From positions 3,787,925 through 3,851,924 of the forward strand of contig NZ_CP041335.1 in assembly GCF_008033135.1 (NCBI RefSeq): a stretch of 64,000 bases of DNA, given 5' to 3'. Made by a program: the position numbers and the translations under genes. How positions within the stretch are numbered: position 1 is the first letter of the stretch; each line of letters starts with the position of its first letter. The notes under the pieces were generated by a model that was not told the origin of the DNA, made no database searches, and was given only the letters and a program-made list of their open reading frames with translations. Below are positions 9,846-22,172 of this stretch, one piece after another. This DNA comes from Chitinolyticbacter meiyuanensis. GTDB taxonomy: Bacteria; Pseudomonadota; Gammaproteobacteria; Burkholderiales; Chitinibacteraceae.

Positions 9846-9874
9846 TTGACCCTACCGCCGAATCCCGCTATAGT
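9846..9874 (+). promoter_or_regulatory. sigma-70 promoter of the tRNA cluster
   Basis: TTGACC (9846-9851) and TATAGT (9869-9874) are separated by 17 bp, and tRNA-Pro starts 13 bp after the -10 box. Both boxes differ from consensus by one base, as expected for a strong stable-RNA promoter. Confidence 0.85.
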
Positions 9875-9886
9875 CGCGCCTCTGTT

Positions 9887-9963
9887 CGGGGCGTAGCGCA
9901 GCCTGGTAGCGCATCTGCTTTGGGAGCAGAGGGTCGTGAGTTCGAATCCCACCGCCCCGACCA
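9887..9963 (+). tRNA. tRNA-Pro (anticodon TGG)
   Basis: A 77 nt cloverleaf with encoded CCA. The acceptor stem CGGGGCG pairs with CGCCCCG, the anticodon loop reads CTTTGGGA with TGG as anticodon, and the T loop TTCGAATC is standard. It is the first gene of a three-tRNA transcript. Confidence 0.97.
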
Positions 9964-9996
9964 GACTTTGAGATAGGCATAAGAACGTTGCACCGG

Positions 9997-10073
9997 GCGC
10001 TCGTAGCTCAACCGGATAGAGCAACGGCCTTCTAAGCCGTAGGTTACAGGTTCGATTCCTGTCGGGCGCGCCA
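9997..10073 (+). tRNA. tRNA-Arg (anticodon TCT)
   Basis: A 77 nt tRNA with encoded CCA. The acceptor stem GCGCTCG pairs with CGGGCGC (including G-T pairs), the anticodon stem is ACGGC/GCCGT around the loop CTTCTAA, and the T arm is TTCGATTC. It reads AGA codons and lies 33 bp after tRNA-Pro. Confidence 0.97.
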
Positions 10074-10131
10074 GATCTCGCAAAACCAGTTTTAAATCAG
10101 ACGGCTAAAATCGGATGATGCACCGCTCAGC

Positions 10132-10208
10132 GGTGGCTGTAGCTCAGTTGGTAGAGTCCAGGATTGTGATTCCTGTTGTCGTGGGTTCGAGCCCCATCAG
10201 CCACCCCA
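10132..10208 (+). tRNA. tRNA-His (anticodon GTG)
   Basis: A 77 nt tRNA with encoded CCA. The extra 5' G at 10132, paired with C10205, is the hallmark of tRNA-His. The anticodon loop TTGTGAT carries GTG. The sequence closely resembles the E. coli tRNA-His. It is the last gene of the cluster, followed by a terminator. Confidence 0.97.
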
Positions 10209-10212
10209 GATC

Positions 10213-10245
10213 AAACCCCTTGAGAAATCAAGGGGTTTTTTCTTT
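10213..10245 (+). terminator. rho-independent terminator of the tRNA cluster
   Basis: A 10-11 bp stem (AAACCCCTTGA / TCAAGGGGTTT, loop GAAA) is followed by TTTTCTTTT, five bases after tRNA-His. Confidence 0.93.
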
Positions 10246-10419
10246 TCTACTTTGGGTTTGAGCTGAGCTCTCGATCCTTCGGCCCGCCCTGTCATCGAAC
10301 GCCCCCTCCCCCTGAAGGCATAGCTGTAGCAAGCCAAGTGAACTAACGGCAATCATCAAGACATCGCTTAACATCCCGGTTGAGTTCTTCCAGCAGATAT
10401 TTGCAGATTGTGCTCTGGG

Positions 10420-12634
10420 TGTTGACGATCATCCAGAACTGACCCACTTCTAGCCCTCGCGATCACCTAAAACTGACCCACCTGTCGACACTGTCCTGCT
10501 CAAGCGATGAGCAGGGAGCAGGAGTGATAGACGTGGGCATGTTGGCCAAGATCAGACGAATGCACCTGCGCGATGGCCTCTCCATCCGCGAGATCAGCCG
10601 CCGGACCGGACTGAGCTGGAACACCGTGCGGCAATGGTTGCGCCAAGACTGCGTGACCGAGCCGAAGTATCCCAAACGCACCACAACCAGCATGCTGGAT
10701 GCCTGGATCGAACCACTGGCTGCAGCCCTCAGGGCGGATGCGCATCGACCTAGCCGGGAGGGACGGACTGCCAAGGCGCTGGGTTATCCCGGCAGCTATC
10801 CGCGGGTGGTGGTGTGGGTGCGTCGTTGGCGCGAAGCACAAGCCAACGCGCCAAGGCACGCGGCCTTTGTGCCGCTGAGTTTCGAGCCTGGCGATGCCTT
10901 CCAGTTCGACTGGAGCTGCGAGTACGCCTTTGTTGGTGGCTTGCGGCGGCGGGCCGAGGTCGCCCATACCAAGCTGGCGCACTCGCGGGCGTTCTGGCTG
11001 AGCGCTTATCCCATGCAAAGCCACGAGATGCTGTTCGATGCCCATGCGCAGGCCTTTGCGGCGTTTGACGGGGTGCCACGTCGTGGCCTCTACGACAACA
11101 TGAAGACCGCCGTGGACAAGGTCGGCCTGGGCAAGGCCCGCAGCATCAACCTGCGCTTTGCCGCCATGTGCTCGCACTATCTGTTCGAACCCGTGTTCTG
11201 CAATCCGGCGGCGGGCTGGGAGAAGGGCCTAGTCGAGAAGAATGTGCAGGACCGCCGACGCCAAGTTTGGCGTGAAGCACTGGAACGACGCTGGACCGAC
11301 TTCGCCACGCTCAATGCCTAGTTGGCTGCGCGTTGTCGGCAATATTGGGAGGAGCAGTCTCATCCCGAGTGGCCCGCCCTGACCATCGCCGAGGTATGGC
11401 AGGCAGAGCAACCCCGGCGGATGCCATGCCCGAAGCCCTTCGACGGCTATGTCGAGCACCTGGTCCGTGTCTCCGCCACCAGCCCGATCCACTGCCAGCG
11501 CAACCGCTACAGTGTGCCGACCCGCTACGTGAATGCACTGCTGAGCGTGCGGATTTACCCCACCCAGCTGGTGCTGATGGCAGAAGACCAAAAAGTGACT
11601 CGACATACCCGCTGTTTCGAGCGTGATCAGACCCGCTACGACTGGCAGCACTACATTGCCCTAGCGCAGACCAAGCCGGGTGCCTTGCGCGATGGCGCCC
11701 CCTTCAAGACCATGCCGACGCCACTACAGCTGCTGCAACGTCATCTGTTGCGCCACGCGGGCGGTGATCGCGTCATGACACAGGTGTTGGCCGCGGTGCC
11801 GATCCATGGCCTGGAGGTCTTGCTGGCGGCCGTGGAGCAAGCCCTGGCATCCGGTCGCCCCAGTGCCGATCATGTGCTCAACGTGCTGGCGCGGCTCAAG
11901 CCAGCCACGCCCATCGCGCCCATCGACACACTGCTGCCCTGCCTGCATGAAGTCCCTCAGGCGGATGTGCAGCGCTACGACCGGCTGCGGGAGGGGCGAG
12001 CATGAGCACCGAGATCATTGCGCGGCTCAAGGCACTCAAGCTGTATGGCATGGCGGCCAATTGGCCGGAGGTACTGGCGCGTAGCCGCCATGCCGCGTTC
12101 GAGCCGGAAACGCTGCTCGGCCAACTCTGCTGGATGCAGAGCATGCCAAGCGACAGGTGCGCGCCATTGGCTACCAGATGAAGGCGGCACGCTTCCCTTC
12201 CCACCGGGACCTGGCCGGCTTCGACTTCAGCCAGGCTAAGGTGGATGAAGCGCTGGTCCGTGACTTGCATGCCACCGCCTTCACCGCCCAGGCACAGAAC
12301 GGTCGTGTTCATCGGTGGGCCGGGCACCGGCAAGACGCATCTGGCCACGGCGCTTGGGGGTGGCGGCGGTGCTGCAGTACGGCAAACGGGTGCGCTTCCA
12401 CTCGACCGTGGAGCTGGTCAACCTGCTAGAAGCGAGAAAGCCCAAGGCAAGGCAGGGCAACTGGCCCATCGGCTACTGTATGTGGACCTGCTGATCCTCG
12501 ATGAGCTGGGTTACCTGCCCTTCAGTCAGGCCGGCGGTGCCTTGCTGTTCCACCTGCTCTCCAAGTTGTACGAGCATACCAGCGTGATCATCACGATCAA
12601 CCTGAGCTTCAGCGAATGGGGCAGCGTGTTCGGC
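10420..12634 (+). mobile_element. IS21-family element, decayed and 3'-truncated
   Basis: The left end is probably at 10420 (TGTTGACGATC). It is followed by two copies of a 21 bp repeat ending ACTGACCCAC (10427-10447 and 10461-10481), the multiple terminal transposase sites typical of IS21 elements. Next come istA (with an in-frame stop) and istB (with several frameshifts). The right end is missing: istB similarity stops at 12634-12640, where an IS3-family element begins. No IS21 sequence is recognisable beyond that second element, so this copy cannot be active by itself. Confidence 0.85.
10524..12005 (+). pseudogene. istA: IS21 transposase IstA, interrupted by a nonsense codon
   Basis: Reads as one 493-codon frame except for a TAG at 11319-11321, so only the first 265 residues are made as an intact product. 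The N terminus has a helix-turn-helix (LSIREISRRTGLSWNTVRQWL) and the DDE integrase core begins near FQFDWSCEYAFV, with GLYDNMKTAV further on. The C-terminal half (from 11322) continues in the same frame (RYSVPTRYVNALLSVRIYP). A single base change from TGG would explain the stop. It overlaps istB by 4 bp, as in intact IS21 elements. Confidence 0.9.
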
Positions 12635-12640
12635 GACGTC
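12002..12640 (+). pseudogene. istB: IS21 helper ATPase IstB, frameshifted and truncated
   Basis: IstB is the AAA+ ATPase that assists IS21 transposition. The start (MSTEIIARLKALKLYGMAAN) is in one frame, but one base is missing near 12127, moving the reading to another frame (RAIGYQMKAARFPSHRDL). A further shift near 12300 leads into the Walker A FIGGPGTGKTHLATALG. An extra G near 12356 and a missing base near 12435 shift it out and back, before the Walker B LLILDELGYLPFSQ. Homology ends at NLSFSEWGSVFGD where the IS3-family element begins. It is clearly non-functional. Confidence 0.88.
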
Positions 12641-12665
12641 ACCCCCTCATGAATAGCATTTCGCT

Positions 12666-13774
12666 TTAGAGTCCGGCCCCCGATATTACCGGTTTCTTCC
12701 TCGCTAGCTGCCGGGCATAGGCCGATGGCGTCAGCCCGCCCAACGCCTTCTTCGGCCGCTCCTCGTTGTATTCCCGTCGCCAGGCTTCGATCACCACCCG
12801 CGCATGCGCCAAGCTGGTGAACCAGTGCTCGTTCAGACATTCGTCCCGCAGCCGGCCATTGAATGATTCGATGTAAGCGTTCTGGTTCGGTTTGCCCGGT
12901 TCAATCTGCCGCAGCGTGATGCCGCGCCGGTACGCCCAGTGCAGCATCGCTCGACCGCAGAACTCCTTGCCGTTGTCAGTGCGAATCACCTGCGGCAAGC
13001 CGCGTGAGACCGCTAATCGATCCAGTTGCCGCGTCAGAATTTCGCCACTGATGGCTCGCTCCGGGATCACCGCAATGGCTTCATGCGTGGCATCGTCGAC
13101 AACGGTCAGGCATTTGATCACTCGTCCTTCGGCCGTGCGATCAAACACGAAGTCCATCGACCAGACCGCATTGGCGACCTGCGGCCGGATCAGCGGCTGC
13201 CGCTCCGATGGCGGCACCTTCTTGCGCTTGCGTCGCCGCACTTGCAGCCCGGCCAGTGCATATAGCCGTTCTACCCGCTTGTGGTTCACTGCCCAGCCGC
13301 TCTGGCGCAGCTTCAGATAGATCATCCCTGCACCGTAGCGACGATGGCGCTGCGCCAGTTCGACGATCCGCTGCCGTAACATGCCGTTCCGATCCGGCTT
13401 GGGCCGGTAGCGCAAGGCGCTCGGACTCATTCGGGCGATGCGCAACGCCCAGCGCTCACTCAGACCCCGTCCGGCGAGGAACCGCACCAGCTCGCGTCGC
13501 GTTGGTGCGGTCACCACTTTTTTTGCAGTGCTTCCTTGATGACCTCGTTTTCGAGCATCGAATTGGCCAGCATGCGCTTGAGCCGAGCATTCTCGGCCTC
13601 GAGTTCCTTGAGCCGCTTGGCGTCGGAGACGCTCATGCAGCCGAACTTGCTGCGCCAGAGATAGTAACTGGCTTCGGAGAAACCGTGCCGGCGGCACAGT
13701 TCCTTGATGGGCAAGCCCGCTTCGGCCTCGCGCAGGAAGCCGATGATTTGTTCTTCGGAAAAGCGTTTCTTCAC
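12666..13774 (-). CDS. IS3-family transposase OrfAB (by programmed -1 frameshift)
   Basis: Full transposase of the IS3-family element, made when ribosomes slip -1 at A AAA AAG near the end of orfA (about 13517-13523) and continue in the orfB frame, which ends at 12666. The OrfB part has a DDE core: [17 protein letters not shown] and [12 protein letters not shown], preceded by an HTH_21-type region ([16 protein letters not shown]). The orfB frame has no internal start with a good ribosome binding site near the junction, in line with frameshift expression. No disabling mutation was seen, so the element may be active. Confidence 0.85.
13511..13774 (-). CDS. IS3-family transposase OrfA
   Basis: An 87-residue DNA-binding protein that recognises the element ends. 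The N-terminal helix-turn-helix of the transposase_8 type runs from [18 protein letters not shown] to [14 protein letters not shown], followed by a leucine-zipper-like segment ([17 protein letters not shown]) used for oligomerisation. The last codons (CTG CAA AAA AAG TGG TGA) contain the slippery A AAA AAG that lets a fraction of ribosomes enter orfB. Confidence 0.93.
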   Translation of the reverse strand: MKKRFSEEQIIGFLREAEAGLPIKELCRRHGFSEASYYLWRSKFGCMSVSDAKRLKELEAENARLKRMLANSMLENEVIKEALQKKW

Positions 13775-13904
13775 GTCCAGTCTCCTTGATGGAAGGGATT
13801 GGACTCTAAAGCTGCGTGCTACTCAAACTTGGGGGGACGTCGGGTTCACTCCGTGGGGGAAGGTCAGTCGCGTCCTCCAAAACTCAGCCCCACTCCAAAC
13901 AAAA

Positions 13905-13932
13905 ACCCCCTGATGCGCGGCATCAGGGGGTT
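13905..13932 (-). terminator. rho-independent terminator of the rRNA operon
   Basis: On the minus strand an AACCCCCTGATG / CATCAGGGGGTT stem, with a small GC loop, is followed by TTTGTTTGG. It lies about 10 bp after the 5S gene. Confidence 0.9.
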
Positions 13933-13942
13933 CGATGGGGAG

Positions 13943-14055
13943 TCTGGCGATGACCTACTTTCACACGGGAATCCGCACTATCATCGGCGCTAAGTCGTTT
14001 CACGGTCCTGTTCGGGATGGGAAGGCGTGGGGCCAACTCGCTATGGTCGCCAGAC
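13943..14055 (-). rRNA. rrf: 5S ribosomal RNA
   Basis: About 113 nt. The 5' region (GTCTGGCGACCATAGCGAG) and 3' region (ending GGTCATCGCCAGA) pair to form the closing helix. The CCCATCCCGAACAGG segment and ACGGTGAAACGACTTAGC are conserved 5S features. It is the last gene of the operon; ends are placed by comparison and may vary by a few bases. Confidence 0.95.
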
Positions 14056-14228
14056 GTAACTGGTTGCGTTACGACTGTTATCGTTTCGCTGAATTCGATA
14101 GAAGAAGCACTACTTCATGGCCTGGCTTGTGTCCGCATTCGCGTCCCTCACCACACCACACTCAAATTTGTTCAGGGTTTGTATCGAGTCTCGTCACAAC
14201 ACCCGAACCATCGCGGCTCAGGTTATAG

Positions 14229-17117
<2,889 letters not shown>

Positions 17118-17244
17118 TATAACCTCAAACACGATGTGTTCTTGATTACAGTGTTTGCGACGTCTGAATCCTTCGACTTGTCGAATTCAGAACTCGATAC
17201 AATCAAACCCAATTAAAACAAATTTGAGTCTTGCTTCTTCTATC

Positions 17245-17257
17245 TTGTTAAAGATCA
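17245..17257 (-). promoter_or_regulatory. boxA antitermination site in the 16S-23S spacer
   Basis: The minus strand reads TGATCTTTAACAA, close to the E. coli rrn boxA TGCTCTTTAACAA. NusB/NusE-dependent antitermination of the 23S part is expected. An identical core occurs in the leader at 19376-19390. Confidence 0.75.
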
Positions 17258-17355
17258 GATACAGAGTTTAATACTCGTCCAACTGAAGCAGTCAGAAGCA
17301 AACCCACTGCATCTTGCAATGACTTTGCTTCTGAATCCTTCCAGACATTCGGTGT

Positions 17356-17431
17356 TGGTGGAGGCAGACGGGATCGAACCGACGACCCCCTGCTTGCAAA
17401 GCAGGTGCTCTCCCAACTGAGCTATGCCCCC
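17356..17431 (-). tRNA. tRNA-Ala (anticodon TGC)
   Basis: A 76 nt tRNA with encoded CCA in the rRNA spacer. The acceptor starts GGGGGCATAGCTCAG, the anticodon loop is TTTGCAA with TGC, and the T arm is GGTTCGATCC. The position after tRNA-Ile is typical for betaproteobacterial operons. Confidence 0.97.
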
Positions 17432-17469
17432 ATCGGATCAAACTGTCTTCCCATCCACCAAGCGGTAAA

Positions 17470-17546
17470 TGGTGGGTCAGATAGGAATCGAACCTATGAC
17501 CCCCGCCTTATCAAGACGGTGCTCTAACCGACTGAGCTACTGACCC
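17470..17546 (-). tRNA. tRNA-Ile (anticodon GAT)
   Basis: A 77 nt tRNA with encoded CCA. It starts GGGTCAGTAGCTCAGTCGG, the anticodon loop is TTGATAA with GAT, and it ends CTGACCCACCA. It lies between 16S and tRNA-Ala. Partial copies of its 5' part lie just upstream. Confidence 0.97.
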
Positions 17547-17596
17547 AGTTTTCTTCCACCAGACCATTCACGCCACCCGCGCCATCATCATTTAGA

Positions 17597-17634
17597 TAAT
17601 CTACGCCGGCTGAGCGACTGACCCAGTTTCTTCC
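17597..17634 (-). pseudogene. partial duplicate of the tRNA-Ile 5' end
   Basis: From 17624 downward the minus strand reads GGGTCAGTCGCTCAGCCGG, matching the tRNA-Ile acceptor and D arm with few differences. The upstream flank GGAAGAAACTG also matches that of the real gene (GGAAGAAAACTG). The copy loses similarity after the D arm. A third, shorter piece (GGAGAACTGGGTCATG) lies at 17648-17662. This suggests tandem duplication and decay within the 16S-Ile spacer. Confidence 0.65.
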
Positions 17635-17676
17635 CCGGGTCATCTACATGACCCAGTTCTCCGTATCTTCAACTTA

Positions 17677-17700
17677 CAGCCGATGAGTGTGAGTACTTGG
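17677..17700 (-). other. 3' arm of the 16S processing stem
   Basis: This 24-base stretch is complementary, with few mismatches, to 19350-19373 in the leader (CCAAG..ACTCACAC..CATCGGCTG against CAGCCGATG..GTGTGAGT..CTTGG). It would form the long helix around pre-16S rRNA that RNase III cleaves. Confidence 0.8.
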
Positions 17701-17718
17701 CAAGAGAACCTTGCTCTT

Positions 17719-19254
<1,536 letters not shown>

Positions 19255-19349
19255 ATCACTTAGCTTTAGTACTTTGGCTCGTACTTAACTCAAGGAATCA
19301 TCCGAAGATGATTTTCTTTCGTCTCGTGCGAGCACTTGTTGGTTTCCCA

Positions 19350-19373
19350 CCAAGCACTCACACGCATCGGCTG
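19350..19373 (-). other. 5' arm of the 16S processing stem
   Basis: Pairs with 17677-17700 to enclose pre-16S rRNA. It lies directly after the leader boxA on the transcript. Confidence 0.8.
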
Positions 19374-19375
19374 TA

Positions 19376-19390
19376 TTTTGTTAAAGATCA
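19376..19390 (-). promoter_or_regulatory. boxA antitermination site in the rRNA leader
   Basis: The minus strand reads TGATCTTTAACAAAA, 78 bp downstream of the -10 box of the proposed promoter. It matches the spacer boxA at 17245-17257. Confidence 0.8.
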
Positions 19391-19467
19391 GAACCGCTGC
19401 ACCGCCGAAACCTGCTAAACTCTTCGTTTCGCTTGTTTCGTTGCTGTGTCAGCAGCGAAGAAGCCGA

Positions 19468-19496
19468 ACTATACGGCCCTCCCACACACCCGTCAA
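19468..19496 (-). promoter_or_regulatory. rRNA operon promoter
   Basis: On the minus strand TTGACG (19496-19491) and TATAGT (19473-19468) are 17 bp apart, followed by a GC-rich start region and the boxA leader. AT-rich sequence (GAATTTTG) lies just upstream and could act as an UP element. The position, about 215 bp before 16S, suits an rrn promoter. Confidence 0.82.
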
Positions 19497-19626
19497 CACC
19501 TCCCCGCAAAATTCTTCCGCCCAATCCGCTAAACCCCTGAACCGCAACGGAACATGGCAATAGCATCGGCGCGTATACAGGCAAAGATGTGTTTGAGGGC
19601 AGGCGAAACTCCATACGGAACGACTC

Positions 19627-19666
19627 AAAACATAAGCTGCCGCCCGAGGGCGGCAGCTTATGTTTT
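19627..19666 (-). terminator. strong hairpin terminator after phaC
   Basis: A 19 bp perfect stem (AAAACATAAGCTGCCGCCC with its complement, loop of two or three bases) lies 15 bp after the phaC stop. It ends in TTTT on both strands. It separates phaC from the rRNA promoter region. Confidence 0.88.
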
Positions 19667-19680
19667 GCCGCAAACGACAT

Positions 19681-21396
19681 CTATTCCAGCACATACCACC
19701 CCGGCGCATCGTCAAGCTTGGCATGCTTGCGGGTGGCAACCTTGGGCTTGACCTGCTCGCCCGAACGCCCCGACAACCATGAAGTCCAACTCGGCCACCA
19801 CGAACCCGCCTGTTTTTGCTGACCCGCCTTCCATACATCCGGTGATTGCCCCGCCTCTGCACCACCCTGCCAATAAGCGCGCTTCGAATCCGGACGCGGC
19901 GGGTTGACGATACCGAGGATGTGGCCCGACGTGGAGAGCGTAAAGGCGATGTTGCTCTTGGCGCGCTCGATCAGCTTCCAGGTCTGCTTCCATGGCGCAA
20001 TATGATCCTCTTCGGTACTGACCATGAAGAGCGGCGTCTCGATACGCCCTATATCGATGGCTTCGCCAGCGATGGTCAATGCGTCGGGTTGGATCAGCTT
20101 ATTGTTGAAATAGAACTCGCGCAGGTAATAGCAGTGCATGCGCTCGGGCATGCGGGTGGTGTCCATGTTCCAGTAGAGCACGTCGAACGCCATCGGTGTT
20201 TCGCCCAGTAGGTAATTACCCACCCAGTAATTCCAGACCAGGCTGTTGGCGCGCAGCATGCGAAAGCTCGCTGCCATCTCCTTGCCATCGAGGTAGCCTT
20301 TGCGGCGAATGGTGTTTTCGACGAAGGCAAGGCCTTCTTCATCGAGAAAGACCTCGATATCACCCGGCATCGAAAAATCGGTCAGCGACGTCAGCAAGGT
20401 CGCACTGGCAATACGCGCCGCATCACCACGCTTGGCCAACCATGCGAGATAGGTCGCGACCAGCGTACCGCCGATGCAATAGCCGGCAAGGTTCACCGCG
20501 TCGCTACCGCTGACTTCGCGCGCCACTTCGACGATGCGATCAATACCCTCGGTGATGTAGTCGTCGAATGCCAGCTCGCGCTCGTCCGGCCCCGGGTTCT
20601 TCCAGCTGGTAATGAATACCGAATAGCCCTGCTCGACCAAGTAGCGCACTAGGCTTTTCTTCGGATCGAGATCGAGCACGTAATACTTGTTGATCCACGG
20701 CGACACGATCACCAGCGGCACCTTGTGCACGGTGGGCGTGGTCGCCTCGTAGTGGATCACTTCCAGCAGGTGGCCACGGTAGACCACCGCGCCTGGCGTG
20801 GTAGCCAGGTTCTCACCAACCTTGAACGCGGACATGTCGGTCATGGCAATGTCACCCGCCGCCTGATCGCGCGCGAAGTTCTGCCAGCCCTGCACGACAC
20901 TGTCACCACGGGTCGCCAGCGCCTTGGCCATGGCCACCGGATTGAGGAAAAAGTAATTGGTCGGCGCAACGGCGTTCAGCACCTGCCGCAGCCAGAAGGC
21001 GGCACGCGAACAGCCGTTCTCGCACAGGCCCGGCGTAGCGTAGAGCGCATCCTGCAGCCAGCGGGTATTGAACAGATACCACTCCTTGATGCCATCCCAG
21101 AACGGCGAGTCGCGCCAGATCGGATCGGCGAAGCGGGTATCGTCCGGGTGCGGCGGGAACAGGTCGGTGTCGGGCTCACCCCAGAAACGGCGAGCGGTAA
21201 AGGTGACCCAGTGCACATAATCCGCGCCCCAGCCCCCCAGCGTTTCCGCCAGCTTGTCCGGATGGCTCAACCAGGCCCGCTGGGCATCGAAGGTGGTCTG
21301 GACCAAGCCGAACGGATCGAAGGCTTGGCGTAGGCTGTGCTGCAGCGTGTCGAACCGCTCTTGCTGCTGGGCGAAGAAATCGGAAGGCAACGACAT
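19681..21396 (-). CDS. phaC: class I polyhydroxyalkanoate synthase
   Basis: Polymerises 3-hydroxyacyl-CoA (mainly 3-hydroxybutyryl-CoA in this class) into storage granules. The 571-residue protein has the PhaC N-terminal domain (about residues 50-240, with GWGADYVHW) and an alpha/beta hydrolase core. The catalytic triad is Cys307 in the lipase-like box GYCIGG, Asp464 in STEEDHIAPW and His492 in STSGHILGIVN. Its length suits class I, which needs no PhaE or PhaR partner. No phaA, phaB or phasin gene is adjacent, so monomer supply must be encoded elsewhere. A strong terminator follows. Confidence 0.96.
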   Translation of the reverse strand: MSLPSDFFAQQQERFDTLQHSLRQAFDPFGLVQTTFDAQRAWLSHPDKLAETLGGWGADYVHWVTFTARRFWGEPDTDLFPPHPDDTRFADPIWRDSPFWDGIKEWYLFNTRWLQDALYATPGLCENGCSRAAFWLRQVLNAVAPTNYFFLNPVAMAKALATRGDSVVQGWQNFARDQAAGDIAMTDMSAFKVGENLATTPGAVVYRGHLLEVIHYEATTPTVHKVPLVIVSPWINKYYVLDLDPKKSLVRYLVEQGYSVFITSWKNPGPDERELAFDDYITEGIDRIVEVAREVSGSDAVNLAGYCIGGTLVATYLAWLAKRGDAARIASATLLTSLTDFSMPGDIEVFLDEEGLAFVENTIRRKGYLDGKEMAASFRMLRANSLVWNYWVGNYLLGETPMAFDVLYWNMDTTRMPERMHCYYLREFYFNNKLIQPDALTIAGEAIDIGRIETPLFMVSTEEDHIAPWKQTWKLIERAKSNIAFTLSTSGHILGIVNPPRPDSKRAYWQGGAEAGQSPDVWKAGQQKQAGSWWPSWTSWLSGRSGEQVKPKVATRKHAKLDDAPGWYVLE

Positions 21397-21478
21397 GGGC
21401 TACTCCGTGGACGGACCTCGTTGCCCAGCTTACGCTGCAGCGCAGCATGCCTCAAGGCCGTCATCGCCGGCCGACCGC

Positions 21479-22165
21479 TCAAAGGCCGCTGGCTGCGGCC
21501 CTCGCCTCGGCAAGATCAACCGGAGTGCCGACATTGATCCAGACGCCGCTGAAGTATTCGCCAGTCACGCGCCCGGCGCGCGCCGCATCCGCCAGCAACG
21601 GACCGAGCTTGGCCACCTCACCAGCGGCGACCCCATCGATAATAGACGGGCTGCAGACGGCGATATTGGCGTAACACAGGCGAGGCACCGCATCGGGCGC
21701 GATCAAACCATCAACCAGGGCAAAATCGCCATGGGGGTGATAGAGCGGATTGTCGACCATCACCAAGTGGGCCAGTCGCTGCGGATCAGCGCGCATGGCA
21801 GCCGCGACTGGCAGTAGCCGGGTCAGGTCGTACTCACTGTAGACATCACCGCTCAACAGCAGGAATGGCGCTTCGCCGAGCAATTCGCGCGCCTGGGCGA
21901 TGCCACCGGCAGTCTCCAGCGCTTCGGCCTCGCGCGAGTAATTAATGCGTACCCCCCATTCTGCACCATTACCCAAGCGCGCCTCGATTTGCTCACCCAG
22001 CCAGGCATGGTTGATCACCACCTCGGTGATGCCAACTCGAGCCAGTCGGCGCAAATGCCAGCCCAGCAATGGTTCGCCACCCACATCGAGCAGCGGCTTG
22101 GGGCAGGTGTCAGTCAGCGGGCGCATGCGCTCGCCGCGCCCGGCAGCCAGGATCATCGCTTTCAT
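21479..22165 (-). CDS. murU: N-acetylmuramate-1-phosphate uridylyltransferase
   Basis: Converts MurNAc-1-phosphate and UTP to UDP-MurNAc in the peptidoglycan recycling route that bypasses MurA/MurB and hence fosfomycin. The 228-residue product begins with the nucleotidyltransferase signature MILAAGRGERMRPLTDTCPK, with conserved Lys and Asp (LLLSGDVYSEYD) and a terminal YFSGVWINVGTP. The ATG at 22165 gives the standard N terminus; upstream extension runs through amgK. It lies 7 bp after amgK, the usual partner, so the substrate assignment is firm although sequence alone resembles glucose-1-phosphate enzymes. Confidence 0.92.
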   Translation of the reverse strand: MKAMILAAGRGERMRPLTDTCPKPLLDVGGEPLLGWHLRRLARVGITEVVINHAWLGEQIEARLGNGAEWGVRINYSREAEALETAGGIAQARELLGEAPFLLLSGDVYSEYDLTRLLPVAAAMRADPQRLAHLVMVDNPLYHPHGDFALVDGLIAPDAVPRLCYANIAVCSPSIIDGVAAGEVAKLGPLLADAARAGRVTGEYFSGVWINVGTPVDLAEARAAASGL

Positions 22166-22172
22166 GCTTGCC

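Larger units (their letters stand above)
12635..13841 (-). mobile_element. IS3-family insertion sequence
   Basis: An approximately 1.2 kb element with imperfect terminal inverted repeats. GCTTTAGAGTCC (12664-12675) matches GGACTCTAAAGC (13801-13812), and GACGTC occurs exactly 29 bp outside each (12635-12640 and 13836-13841), with further partial matches such as TAGCA between. It carries orfA and orfB in -1 frame relation. It sits in istB of the IS21 remnant, and its right end is about 65 bp from the rRNA operon terminator. I could not identify a clear target-site duplication, so the exact ends may be off by a base or two. Confidence 0.85.

Noticed and set aside
10246..10419. Possible attachment site next to tRNA-His
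   Set aside because: No repeat of the tRNA 3' end and no integrase gene nearby; the region holds only a terminator and the IS21 left flank.
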